The notes: generated by a model from the letters alone, not told the origin. A DNA stretch of 41,296 nucleotides from DASXYG01 sp036502625 (GCA_036502625.1 DASXYG010000135.1:1-41296); one strand, 5' to 3'. Numbered from the stretch's first letter, positions 25,047 through 32,786 are shown. Made by a program: numbers and translations.

Positions 25047-26381
25047 TCAGGCCGCCTCCGCTGCCTCGGGGGTCCGCTCGGGGGAGAGGTGGCGGCGGTA
25101 CCACGACGGCCGCCAGACGAACAGCGCGATGCCGAAGGCGAGCACCGTCGCGGCCAGCGTCACGGCGAACGCCCCCGCGTGGCCGTACGTGTCCGCGAGG
25201 TGCCCGCCCAGCGACGACCCGATCGCGTACCCCGCGACGACACCGCTGGTCAGCATCCCCATGACGGTGCTGAGCCGGGCCTGCGGCACCACCCGCTCCG
25301 CCAGGCTGAAGTTCGTGATCATGTAAGGCCCGACCGCGACGCCGAACACCACAAGCACCGTGAGCAACCCCACCGGCCCGCCCACGAACACCAGCGGGAC
25401 CCCGAGCACCACCATCCCGCCCGTCGCCACCCGCAACCGAGCAGCCAGCCCGAACCGCCCCGGCAGCGCAGCGGTAGCCAGCCCCGCCAGCGCACTGGTC
25501 ACCCCCATAGCGGCATACAACACCCCCGCAATCCCACCCCGCCCGTCAGCCTCAGCCAGCGCCGTAACCCCAGTCTGCGTACCCCCGAACACCACCCCTT
25601 GCAAAACCATGGCCCCCATAAGCACCACAACAGGCCCACTGACCAACACCCCCCGCACCCCACCGCCCCCTCCCGTACGGGCGCGGCCACCCGCATCGCC
25701 CCCGTCCGCACCGGCCTCTTCCGTACGACCGGAGCTGGAGCGGTCGGTCGGGCTGGCGGGGGCGGGGTGGACCGCGGGCCCCGGTGTGGTGCGGTGCAGC
25801 GCGAAGGCGGTGCCGAAGACCCCGACCAGCAGCGCCGTGAGCCCGAGCGCGACGCCCGGGTGGACGGCCGCGGCCAGGATCCCGGCGACGGCGGGCCCCG
25901 CCACGAAGCTGAGCTCGTCCAGCGCGCCCTCGAGCGAGAACGCGGTCGACACGAGCCGCGAACCGTCGGGACGCCCCGCCGTGAGCGGCAGCCACCGTGC
26001 CCGAGCCAGCGGCGCGATCTGCGGAATCGTCAGCCCGGTGAGCACCCCGATGCCCACGAGCACCGGCAGCCCGGCCCGCCCGAGCGCCGCAACGAGCAGT
26101 ACGGCGGTGACGCCCATGTTCGCCGCGGACAGCCACAGCGTCACCCCCCGCTGCCCCCGCCGGTCGGCAAGCCCCCCGACAACCGGCCCGCCCACCGCCT
26201 GCCCGACCGCGATACCCCCCGCGACCAGCCCCGCGGCCCCCAGACTCCCGGTCGTAGCCGCGATCAGCAGCAACGTCCCGATCTGTCCCATAGCCTGCGG
26301 AAGCCGAGCCAGAAACGAAACAACAGGCAACGCCGGCCCCGACAACGCCAGCAGCCCCCGATACCCACCCAACGCGGACAC
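25047..26381 (-). CDS. MFS transporter (12-helix)
   Basis: 444-aa major facilitator protein. GTG 26381 has GGAGG at 6 nt and gives VSALGGYRGLLALSGPALP; reading further upstream yields only Gly/Arg-rich sequence. Motif A is in GGLADRRGQRG; the two six-helix halves are separated by a hydrophilic loop rich in Ser, Gly, Asp and Arg (SPTDRSSSGRTEEAGADGG). A possible -10 TACGCT (minus, 26456-26461) lies about 75 bp upstream. The stretch 25440-25680 uses many GGG, GGT, GCT and TTG codons, unlike the neighbours, which fits an accessory or acquired gene. It converges with the other exporter, 4 bp away. Confidence 0.83.
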   Translation of the reverse strand: MSALGGYRGLLALSGPALPVVSFLARLPQAMGQIGTLLLIAATTGSLGAAGLVAGGIAVGQAVGGPVVGGLADRRGQRGVTLWLSAANMGVTAVLLVAALGRAGLPVLVGIGVLTGLTIPQIAPLARARWLPLTAGRPDGSRLVSTAFSLEGALDELSFVAGPAVAGILAAAVHPGVALGLTALLVGVFGTAFALHRTTPGPAVHPAPASPTDRSSSGRTEEAGADGGDAGGRARTGGGGGVRGVLVSGPVVVLMGAMVLQGVVFGGTQTGVTALAEADGRGGIAGVLYAAMGVTSALAGLATAALPGRFGLAARLRVATGGMVVLGVPLVFVGGPVGLLTVLVVFGVAVGPYMITNFSLAERVVPQARLSTVMGMLTSGVVAGYAIGSSLGGHLADTYGHAGAFAVTLAATVLAFGIALFVWRPSWYRRHLSPERTPEAAEAA

Positions 26382-27274
26382 GTACACCCTCCAGGCACAC
26401 TGACCTGCACGCCGTCCCACCCCCGACGCGCAAAGTGCCCTGAATGAACGCCCCAAGCGTACTGTCCCAACCTCGCCACCCGCCTCCCGCACACCACCCC
26501 AAGCCACGTACGCCACCCCGCGCCACCCACGCCTGTACACCGCCCCTCGCGCCTGTCCCCTCGCCCTGCGGACGCCGCAATCCCCGGACGCCGGGAACCC
26601 CGCGAACGCGGCAGCGAGACGCCCGGCGCTGCACTCGCGTCCCCACCCCTCATCCCAGCTCTGGGCACGGCGATCAGATGTGAGGTCGCCGCTCGCACGC
26701 TATGGATGCGCAAATCACGGCCCGACGCAGGGAGTGGCCCGCGCGCAGCAACACGCGCAGGACGCAGCGATCATGCACAGGCCGCCCTGATCACATGCCA
26801 GCCGCCGCAATCACGCGTTAGACGCGGCGACCAGGTTCCGTGCGCCCGCCTGGCGCAGCGATCAAGTGCGAGGAGGCCGCCGCGACACCCCGGGCACCGC
26901 GATCAGGTGCCGGTGCGGCAACTGCGCGCCCAGCGCACCACAAGATGCGTCCGCCACGGCGGGCACCGTAATCATGCGCTGAGATCGTGCGCCCGTGAGC
27001 CCGCAACACCTCGCCGGGCCACTGCGATCAGGTGCGGGAGTCGCGAATACCCGGCGGAACCGCAATCACGCGCCGCCTTCACGCGCCGTGTGCCGTGATA
27101 CCGCCAAGGGCGGCAATCATCCCCGTGCGCCGCGATACCGCCCAGTGCGGCAATCAGCACCGGGCGCGGCGATACCCGCCCAGCACGGCGGTGAGCCTCG
27201 ATCAAGGCGGCCAGCCTCGTGCACCGCGATCACGTGCCGTGAACGAGGTCACGTGCCGGAACCGAGGTCACGCG
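26382..27274. other. 893-bp gene-free region holding a repeat array
   Basis: No credible gene on either strand; open frames here have no homology signature, no ribosome sites, and arise from the GC bias. 26382-26650 is C-rich with the promoter of the transporter. From about 26663 onward the sequence is an array of degenerate 19-20-bp units described separately. Confidence 0.8.
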
Positions 27275-27290
27275 TCAGGCGTCATGTGTG
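26663..27290 (+). repeat. Degenerate tandem array, about 20 units of 19-20 bp
   Basis: Units share a core like GCRCCGCRATCANGYGCC. Good examples begin at 26765 (CGATCATGC), 26861 (ATCAAGTGC), 26895 (ACCGCGATCAGGTGCC), 27023 (TGCGATCAGGTGCG), 27223 (ACCGCGATCACGTGCC) and 27244 (CGAGGTCACGTGCC). The ATCA (or ATAC/GTCA) tetramers fall at 26770, 26790, 26810 and 26830, and later at 27098, 27116, 27135, 27153 and 27172, i.e. a 19-20-bp step; other gaps are near 30 or 40 bp. The last unit runs into the 3' end of the redoxin gene. Function unknown. Confidence 0.75.
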
Positions 27291-28246
27291 CGCGGTGCGC
27301 GGTGCGCGGTCGCGGCGTGGGCCAGGAGGGTGTCTACCGGCCACTGGTCGTCCGCATGGGTGCCGTACATGATCGCGTGTACGTGGCCTTCCGGGGTGAT
27401 GAGGAGGTCGGCGGGTAGGCCCAGGCGGCCGCCGTTGGGGGGCATGGGGGGCGGTGGCTCTTCGCCTCGGCGGACCGCTGCGATCGTGCGCAGGGAGCCG
27501 CGGATGATCGCGGGCCAGGCGCGGGGGTCGAGGAGGGCGCGGCGGGAGGACTCGACGCCGAACTCTCGGTAGAGGCTCTTGGACGGGTCGGCGATCACCG
27601 GGAACGGGAGGTCGGCGACGAAGGGGCGGAGGGACTCGGCGGGGGAGTGGAACACCACGACCTCGTGGATGCCCGCCGCCGTGATCTCGTCGTGGCGGGC
27701 CGTGATGGATCGCAGGTGCAGGTTGCAGATGGGGCATCCGGCGAAACGCCGGAACTGAAGGTGGACCAGCGCCGAAGGATCGGGAACCGGGACGGTCGCG
27801 CCGCCCACGGCGGTGAGCTCGCGTGCTTCGACGCGGTCGCCGACCGCGAACCTCGCGCCACGGCGCTTGCCGCCGCCCCCGATGAGCCTCGCGCCACGGC
27901 GCCCGCCGCCGCTCGTGAGCTTCGCGCCCTGGCGCACGCCGTCGTCGCCCGTGGACCTGGCGCTGCGGCGTACACCGCCGCCGTCCGCGGATTTGGCGCC
28001 ATGGCTGACATCGTCTTCGGCCGTGAGTTTCGCGCCACGGCGCACGTCGTCGCCGACAGTGGACTTGGCGCCGCGGAGTACGCCGTCTCCGTCCGCGGAT
28101 TTGGCGTCAGGGCATACATCGTCTTCGGCCATGAGCTTCGCGCCCTGGCGCACGTCCTTGCCGCCCGTGGACTTGGCGTCGGGGCTTACACCGTCGCCGA
28201 CCGTGGGATTCGGGTCGCGGCTTGGTGGTGTCTTTTCTTGTGGCAT
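27275..28246 (-). CDS. Peroxiredoxin-like (AhpC/TSA-type redoxin) protein with N-terminal repeats
   Basis: 323-aa protein. Residues from about 134 form a thioredoxin-fold redoxin domain: AVGDRVEARELT, then LVHLQFRRFAGCPICNLHLR with the CxxC pair Cys171/Cys174, and further conserved blocks (EVVVFHSPAESLRPFVADLPF, ADPSKSLYREFGVE). Residues 15-133 are ten tandem 12-residue units, roughly [TA]xGDDVRxGAK[LS], hydrophilic and probably disordered; relatives I know start directly at the VGDRV segment. ATG 28246 has AGGGG upstream and a consensus promoter (28284-28313, minus), so the repeats are very likely translated. Divergent from a TetR regulator that probably represses it. The probable role is thiol-dependent peroxide or disulfide chemistry; the partner is unknown. 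Confidence 0.8.
   Translation of the reverse strand: MPQEKTPPSRDPNPTVGDGVSPDAKSTGGKDVRQGAKLMAEDDVCPDAKSADGDGVLRGAKSTVGDDVRRGAKLTAEDDVSHGAKSADGGGVRRSARSTGDDGVRQGAKLTSGGGRRGARLIGGGGKRRGARFAVGDRVEARELTAVGGATVPVPDPSALVHLQFRRFAGCPICNLHLRSITARHDEITAAGIHEVVVFHSPAESLRPFVADLPFPVIADPSKSLYREFGVESSRRALLDPRAWPAIIRGSLRTIAAVRRGEEPPPPMPPNGGRLGLPADLLITPEGHVHAIMYGTHADDQWPVDTLLAHAATAHRAPRTHDA
27848..28204 (-). repeat. 36-bp coding minisatellite in the redoxin gene
   Basis: About ten head-to-tail 36-bp units, similar at DNA level, encoding 12 residues each. They form a higher-order pattern of three unit types (plus-strand starts GAGYTTCGCGCC, GGACYTGGCG and GGATTTGGCG) repeating with a 108-bp period for at least two rounds. 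The unit nearest the domain lacks one codon. Confidence 0.9.
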
Positions 28247-28278
28247 GGCCCTGCCCCTTGTTGGCGTATCGCGTACGC

Positions 28279-28308
28279 TTACGAAGCTATGAGCGTACGT
28301 TGTACGCT
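28279..28308 (+). promoter_or_regulatory. Promoter of the tetR-type gene (leaderless)
   Basis: TTACGA (28279-28284), 18-bp spacer, TACGCT (28303-28308). The ATG at 28317 lies 8 nt after the -10, and there is no ribosome site, so the mRNA probably begins at or just before the start codon. It overlaps the operator and the opposite promoter, implying autoregulation. Confidence 0.6.
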
Positions 28309-28313
28309 GTCAA
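28284..28313 (-). promoter_or_regulatory. Promoter of the redoxin gene
   Basis: On the minus strand: consensus TTGACA (28313-28308), 18-bp spacer, TAGCTT (28289-28284). The predicted start is about 30 nt upstream of the ATG at 28246. The TetR dyad occupies the spacer and the last base of the -35. Confidence 0.8.
28292..28308. promoter_or_regulatory. TetR operator between redoxin and regulator genes
   Basis: Perfect dyad AGCGTAC-GTT-GTACGCT. It fills the spacer of the redoxin promoter and includes the -10 of the regulator. A related GCGTACGC lies at 28271-28278. Confidence 0.8.
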
Positions 28314-28316
28314 GTG

Positions 28317-28937
28317 ATGCCTCGTCCACGTTCGCTCACCTCCGACCGGATCGCCGCGGCCGCGCTTGCCGTGGTCGATCGGGATGGCCTTGGTGGGCTT
28401 ACGATGCGCGGTGTGGCCGGGGAGCTTGGTATGGGCACGATGTCGCTCTATCGGTACGTCTCGGGGCGCGAGGAGCTTGAAGGGCTGGTCGTTGATCATG
28501 TGCTCTCCGGTGTCGACCTCACGCCGCCGGCGCGGGGCTCCTGGGAGCGGCGGATCGCGGCGTTGATGACCCGGGTTCGCGACGCGACGGAAGCGCATCC
28601 GGAGGTCGTGCCGCTCATGCTCACCCACCGCCACGCCGTGGCCGGTTCGCTGCGCTGGGGTGAGGTGATGCTCGGCATCCTCACCGAGGCCGGGTTCTCC
28701 GGCCGCCGCCGGGTCGTCGCCCTGCGCGCCCTGCTCAGCTACCTCACCGGCGCCCTCCAGCTCGAGCATCTCGGCCCCCTCTCCGGCGCGGGCACGGACG
28801 TCATGGCGGCGCTGCCCCCGGACGACTTCCCGCTGCTCGCCGCCACCGCGCGCACCGCTCGTACGGTCTCCGCGGACAGGGAGTTCCGCGACGGCCTGGA
28901 CGCCCTCCTAGCCGGCCTCCACGGCACCACCCCCTGA
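28317..28937 (+). CDS. TetR/AcrR-family transcriptional regulator
   Basis: 206-aa repressor. The N-terminal helix-turn-helix is seen in LTMRGVAGELGMGTMSLYRYVSGREELEGLVVDHVL (residues about 30-65; the core is GELGMGTMSLYRYV). The C-terminal domain is helical and of the TetR_C type common in actinobacteria; its ligand is unknown. ATG 28317 (GTG 28314 also possible) is leaderless. Divergent from the redoxin gene with a perfect dyad between; it probably controls both. The 3' end overlaps the convergent exporter gene by 30 bp. Confidence 0.9.
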   Translation: MPRPRSLTSDRIAAAALAVVDRDGLGGLTMRGVAGELGMGTMSLYRYVSGREELEGLVVDHVLSGVDLTPPARGSWERRIAALMTRVRDATEAHPEVVPLMLTHRHAVAGSLRWGEVMLGILTEAGFSGRRRVVALRALLSYLTGALQLEHLGPLSGAGTDVMAALPPDDFPLLAATARTARTVSADREFRDGLDALLAGLHGTTP

Positions 28938-30392
28938 CCCCGCCGCCACCGCGGCGGGCGGCTCCGCCGGCACGCCCGCCCCGGATGGGCGCGCCGCCGC
29001 GCGGATCAGCGCCACGGCCAGCACGGCCATGACCCCGACCAGGCCGAGGGCGATCCAGACGGCCACCGCCGCCGCCCCCGCGTACGCACCCGCCCCGCGC
29101 CCCGGGCCGAGCACGGTGAAGAACACCGTGCCGATGACCGCGAGCCCGGCCGAGCCCGCGAACTGCTGCGTGGTGTTCAGCGCGCCGGACGCCGCGCCCG
29201 CGCGCCCCGGCCCGACGTTCGTCAGAGCGGCGCCGAGCAGCGCGGGCATCACCAGCATGTTCCCCACCCCGACGAGCACCAGCGCGGCGACGACCCACCC
29301 GACCGCGCCGGCGCCGCCGGTCAGCCGCAGCACCGCGCCGATGGCGGCCATGCCGACCGCGCTGACCGCCGACCCGAGCAGCACCACCCGGGGCGCGCCG
29401 TACGCCGAGATGAGCCGGCGGCCGGCCAGCGGCGCCGCGATCCCGACGACGGCCATCGGCGCGAACACCAGCCCCGCCTGGGTGGCCGACAGCCCGAGGC
29501 CGGACTGGAGCAGCAGGCTGAGCACGAAGATCGAGCTGATGAACGCGGCCATGAACGCGGCGGCGATGCCCAGGCCCACCCGGAACGACCGGTCGTGGAA
29601 GAGCGACAGGTCGAGCAGCGGCCGCCCGCCGCGGCGCCCGAACCGCCGTTCCCACCACAGCGCACCGCCCATCGCGGGGACCGCGAGCGCCAGCGCCGCC
29701 CACGTCCACAGCGGCCACCCCTCCTCGCGGCCGAGCGCGAGCGGCGCCAGCGCCAGCGCGAGCGCCCCCGTCACGGCGACCACGCCGACCGGGTCGAGGC
29801 CGGTGCTACGCGGCGCGGCCGTACGCGGAAGCACCCGGGACGCCACCGCAAGCGCCACCGCGGCCACCGGCACGCCCACGAAGAAGATCGCCCGCCAGCC
29901 CAGCCCGAGGACGTCGGCCGTCAGCAGCAGCCCGCCGAGCACCTGGCCGACGATTCCGCTGCCGGCCATGACCGCGCCGAACCACGCGAGCGCCCGCGGC
30001 CGGGCCTCCGCGGGGTAGACGGCGGTGATCATCGCGAGCACCTGCGGCACCATCAGCGCCGCCGCCAGCCCCTGGAGCAGCCGGGCGCCCACGAGCTGCG
30101 CCGGCGAGCCCGCCAGCCCGCACAGCGCCGACGCGACCGCGAACGCCGCCATGCCGGCCAGGAACATCCGCCGGTAGCCGAACATGTCGCCCAGCCGGCC
30201 GCCCGTCACGAGGCCCGCCGCGTAGGTGAACGCGTAGCCGCCCGCGACCAGCTCCAGCGCGGCCTGCCCGGCGTGCAGACCGCGCTGGAGCGACGGGACC
30301 GCCACGTTGACGACGTTCAGGTCGAAGCCGTACAGGAACGACGCCGAAAGGATCACCGGCAGGACCCACCGGCCGGGCCGCGCAGCATCCAT
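28908..30392 (-). CDS. MFS exporter, DHA2 (14-helix) family
   Basis: 494-aa drug-export-type permease with motif D1 (F-D-L-N-V-V-N-V-A-V-P), motif A (GGRLGDMFGYRRMF) and motif C (GSGIVGQVLGGLLL). ATG 30392 has GGAG at 5 nt; TTG 30416 would overlap the operator. Paralogous to 23609-25042. Its control region carries a 35-bp nested dyad and faces an ArsR-type regulator, so expression is probably derepressed by a small molecule. The 3' end overlaps the tetR-type gene by 30 bp in convergent orientation, which could allow transcriptional interference. Confidence 0.88.
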   Translation of the reverse strand: MDAARPGRWVLPVILSASFLYGFDLNVVNVAVPSLQRGLHAGQAALELVAGGYAFTYAAGLVTGGRLGDMFGYRRMFLAGMAAFAVASALCGLAGSPAQLVGARLLQGLAAALMVPQVLAMITAVYPAEARPRALAWFGAVMAGSGIVGQVLGGLLLTADVLGLGWRAIFFVGVPVAAVALAVASRVLPRTAAPRSTGLDPVGVVAVTGALALALAPLALGREEGWPLWTWAALALAVPAMGGALWWERRFGRRGGRPLLDLSLFHDRSFRVGLGIAAAFMAAFISSIFVLSLLLQSGLGLSATQAGLVFAPMAVVGIAAPLAGRRLISAYGAPRVVLLGSAVSAVGMAAIGAVLRLTGGAGAVGWVVAALVLVGVGNMLVMPALLGAALTNVGPGRAGAASGALNTTQQFAGSAGLAVIGTVFFTVLGPGRGAGAYAGAAAVAVWIALGLVGVMAVLAVALIRAAARPSGAGVPAEPPAAVAAGSGGGAVEAG

Positions 30393-30407
30393 GTGCACTC
30401 CAAAGGT

Positions 30408-30442
30408 GTTCGACAATCATCGACGGTCGATAAGGATCGAAC
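30408..30442. promoter_or_regulatory. Nested dyad operator for the ArsR-type regulator
   Basis: GTTCGA-N5-ATCGA-CGG-TCGAT-N5-TCGAAC: inner and outer inverted repeats share one centre at 30425. It lies between the exporter start (30392) and the regulator (30493). Confidence 0.75.
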
Positions 30443-30479
30443 AGTACGACGGCCGTCGACGTCCGCGCAACCCGTGACC

Positions 30480-30485
30480 TAACAT
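30480..30485 (+). promoter_or_regulatory. -10 element of the ArsR-type gene
   Basis: TAACAT, 7 nt before ATG 30493, which has no proper ribosome site; fits a leaderless transcript and decides that start over ATG 30484, which the -10 would overlap. Confidence 0.5.
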
Positions 30486-30492
30486 GAGGTTC

Positions 30493-30828
30493 ATGAGCGA
30501 CGCGGCGCAGACATATCCCCCGGTCGAGGAGCTACGGCTCCCGAAAGTGCTGGCCGCGCTGGCCGACCCGGCCCGGCTGGCCGCCGTCCGCGCGCTGGCC
30601 ACCAACGGCGAGTCGGCCTGCACGGCGCTCCAAATGGAGGCCGGGCTGCGCATCAGCCGTTCGACTTTCTCCCACCACCAGCGCATCCTGCGCGAGGCCG
30701 GCATCATCCGCGCCGAGGTGCGCGGCGCGCAGCGCATCCTCAGCCTCCGCCGCGACGACCTCGACATCTGCTTCCCCGGCCTGCTCGAAGCCGTCGTCTC
30801 CGCCGACGCCGCGCACGTCACCGGCTAG
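30493..30828 (+). CDS. ArsR-family winged-helix regulator
   Basis: 111-aa DNA-binding protein of the ArsR/SmtB fold: LPKVLAALADPARLAAVRAL opens the domain, ISRSTFSHHQRILREAGII is the recognition helix, and the wing is RGAQRILSLRRDDL. The metal-binding ELCVCDL box of arsenic/zinc sensors is missing, so an organic or redox ligand is more likely. It is divergent from the MFS exporter across the nested dyad and probably represses it. ATG 30484 would add three residues. Confidence 0.88.
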   Translation: MSDAAQTYPPVEELRLPKVLAALADPARLAAVRALATNGESACTALQMEAGLRISRSTFSHHQRILREAGIIRAEVRGAQRILSLRRDDLDICFPGLLEAVVSADAAHVTG

Positions 30829-30878
30829 CCGCCGGGGCCGCGCCACGCTTTCGTGCGGACGGTGTCGTACCCGGCGCA

Positions 30879-30890
30879 TAGTGTGTTTCC
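30879..30890 (+). promoter_or_regulatory. -10 element of leaderless rarA transcript
   Basis: TAGTGT (30879-30884) ends 6 nt before the GTG start; no ribosome site is present. Confidence 0.55.
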
Positions 30891-32231
30891 GTGCAGGAGC
30901 AAGGTGACAGCCTCTTCGACGAAGCGGGCGCCGAGGCGGCGAAGCAGAACGAGCCGCTCGCGGTGCGCATGCGGCCGCGCACCCTCGACGAGGTCGTCGG
31001 CCAGGGCCACCTGCTCGACGCCGGGTCCCCGCTGCGCCGCCTCGTCGAGGACGACGTCCCCATGTCGCTGTTCCTCTGGGGCCCGCCCGGAACCGGCAAG
31101 ACCACCCTCGCCTACGTCGTCAGCCAGGCCACGAAGCGCGAGTTCGTGGAGCTCTCTGCGGTCACGGCCGGGGTGAAGGACGTCCGCGCCGTCATCGACG
31201 CCGCCCGCCGCACCCTCGGCATGTACGGCAAGCAGACCGTCCTGTTCGTCGACGAGGTGCACCGCTTCAACAAGACCCAGCAGGACGCCCTGCTGCCCGC
31301 CGTGGAGAACCGCTGGGTCACGTTCATCGGCGCCACCACCGAGAACCCGTTCTTCTCGGTCGTCAGCCCGCTGCTGTCCCGGTCGCTGCTCCTCACCCTG
31401 GAACCCCTGTCCGACGACGACGTCCGTACGGTCGCCCGCCGCGCGCTGACCGACGCGCGCGGCCTCGGCGGCCGCGTCGAGATCACCGAGGACGCCGAGG
31501 ACAACCTGGTCCGCCTGGCCGGGGGAGACGCCCGCCGCTCGCTGACCTACCTGGAGGCCGCCGCGCTGACCGTGGGCGACGGCGCGACGATCACCACCGA
31601 GTCCCTGGAGCGCGCCGTCGACCGCGCCGCCGTGCGCTACGACCGCGGCGGCGACCAGCACTACGACGTGATCAGCGCGTTCATCAAGTCCATCCGCGGC
31701 AGCGACCCCGACGCCGCGCTCCACTACCTCGCCCGCATGATCGAGGCGGGGGAGGACCCCCGGTTCATCGCCCGCCGCCTCGTCGTCCACGCCAGCGAGG
31801 ACGTCGGTCTTGCCGACCCCACCGCGCTCCAGGCCGCCGTGGCCGCCGCCCAGGCCGTGCAGCTCATCGGGCTCCCCGAGGCGCGCATCAACCTCGCCCA
31901 GGCCACCATCCACCTGGCCGTGGCCCCGAAGTCGAACGCCGTGGTCGCCGCCATCGACGCCGCCCTGGCCGACGTCCGCAAGGGCCGCATCGGCACCGTC
32001 CCGCCCCATCTGCGCGACGCCCACTACTCCGGCGCGGGCGGCCTCGGCCACGGCGAGGGCTACCAGTACCCCCACGACCACCCCGGCGGCGTCGTCGCCC
32101 AGCAGTACGCACCGGACGAACTGGCCGACCGGGTCTATTACGCCCCCACGCCACACGGCGCCGAGCGGCGTGTCAGCGAGATCCGCGACCGCATCCGCCG
32201 TGTTCAGCGCGGTGAAGAACCCGGGGAGTAG
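30891..32231 (+). CDS. rarA: RarA/MgsA-type replication-associated AAA+ ATPase
   Basis: 446-aa recombination factor of the RarA/WRNIP1 family that acts at stalled replication forks and contacts SSB. Walker A is GPPGTGKTTL, Walker B is VLFVDEVHRFNKTQQDALLP, sensor 1 is GATTENPFF, followed by the MgsA C-terminal domain (YDVISAFIKSIRGSDPDAALHYLARM). Starts with a leaderless GTG. This position ahead of the DUF948-alaS cluster is common in actinobacteria. The accessory genes lie between aspS and this gene. Confidence 0.94.
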   Translation: MQEQGDSLFDEAGAEAAKQNEPLAVRMRPRTLDEVVGQGHLLDAGSPLRRLVEDDVPMSLFLWGPPGTGKTTLAYVVSQATKREFVELSAVTAGVKDVRAVIDAARRTLGMYGKQTVLFVDEVHRFNKTQQDALLPAVENRWVTFIGATTENPFFSVVSPLLSRSLLLTLEPLSDDDVRTVARRALTDARGLGGRVEITEDAEDNLVRLAGGDARRSLTYLEAAALTVGDGATITTESLERAVDRAAVRYDRGGDQHYDVISAFIKSIRGSDPDAALHYLARMIEAGEDPRFIARRLVVHASEDVGLADPTALQAAVAAAQAVQLIGLPEARINLAQATIHLAVAPKSNAVVAAIDAALADVRKGRIGTVPPHLRDAHYSGAGGLGHGEGYQYPHDHPGGVVAQQYAPDELADRVYYAPTPHGAERRVSEIRDRIRRVQRGEEPGE

Positions 32232-32326
32232 CGAGCCGTACGAACAACTCGGCCGACCCGCGCCGCCGCCGCACGATAGGGTCGGTCTCCCGAATCCCGA
32301 CCGCAATCGCAACCAGCGGAGTCCGC

Positions 32327-32728
32327 ATGCTGACCGGTGGGCAGCTCGCCGCCCTCATCGTCGCCGTCTTCTGGGCGATCCTCGTGTGTTTCCTGGCCGT
32401 CGTCCTGGTGCGGTTGACACGTGTGCTGACGGAGACGTCCAAGATCATCGCCGAGATGGGTGAGCGCGCCCCGTCGCTGCTCGACGACATGAGCCAGACC
32501 ATCTCCCGGGCGAACGAGCAGATGACCAAGGTCGAGGCCATCACCGCGAACGTCGAGAGGATGACCGGCGACGCGGCCGCGATGACCACCGCCACCCGCT
32601 CGGCGGTCGGCGGCCCCCTCGTCAAGATCGCCGCGTTCTCCCACGGCCTGCGCCGAGCTATCGGGGCCCGTCGCGGGCGCCCGGCGAGCACCCCGGGCCG
32701 CTCCCAGACGGGCCGCGGGCAGCGGTAA
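32327..32728 (+). CDS. DUF948 membrane-anchored protein
   Basis: 133-aa protein with one N-terminal transmembrane helix (LAALIVAVFWAILVCFLAVVLVRL), a following amphipathic/coiled-coil stretch (ETSKIIAEMGERAPSLLDDMSQTI) and a basic tail. This is the DUF948 layout, conserved between rarA and alaS in actinobacteria; function unknown. ATG 32327 follows GCGGAG at 5 nt. The protein likely faces the cytoplasm. Confidence 0.85.
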   Translation: MLTGGQLAALIVAVFWAILVCFLAVVLVRLTRVLTETSKIIAEMGERAPSLLDDMSQTISRANEQMTKVEAITANVERMTGDAAAMTTATRSAVGGPLVKIAAFSHGLRRAIGARRGRPASTPGRSQTGRGQR

Positions 32729-32786
32729 GCGGCACCCGGGCCGTACGACCCGGGCGACGGGAGAGACGAACGAAAGGCTTGGAACA

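Noticed and set aside
26663..27290. CRISPR array
   Set aside because: No identical direct repeats of 25-40 bp, no uniform spacers, no cas genes; units are short and degenerate.
26663..27290. parS-like partition sites or an origin
   Set aside because: CACGTG occurs in a few units but the full 16-bp parS dyad does not, and no DnaA boxes, dnaA or parAB are nearby.
27647..28480. Plus-strand open frames through the redoxin repeat region
   Set aside because: A 36-bp unit keeps every frame open and makes any reading look repetitive. The minus frame continues into a recognisable redoxin domain and has a promoter and ribosome site; the plus frames do not.
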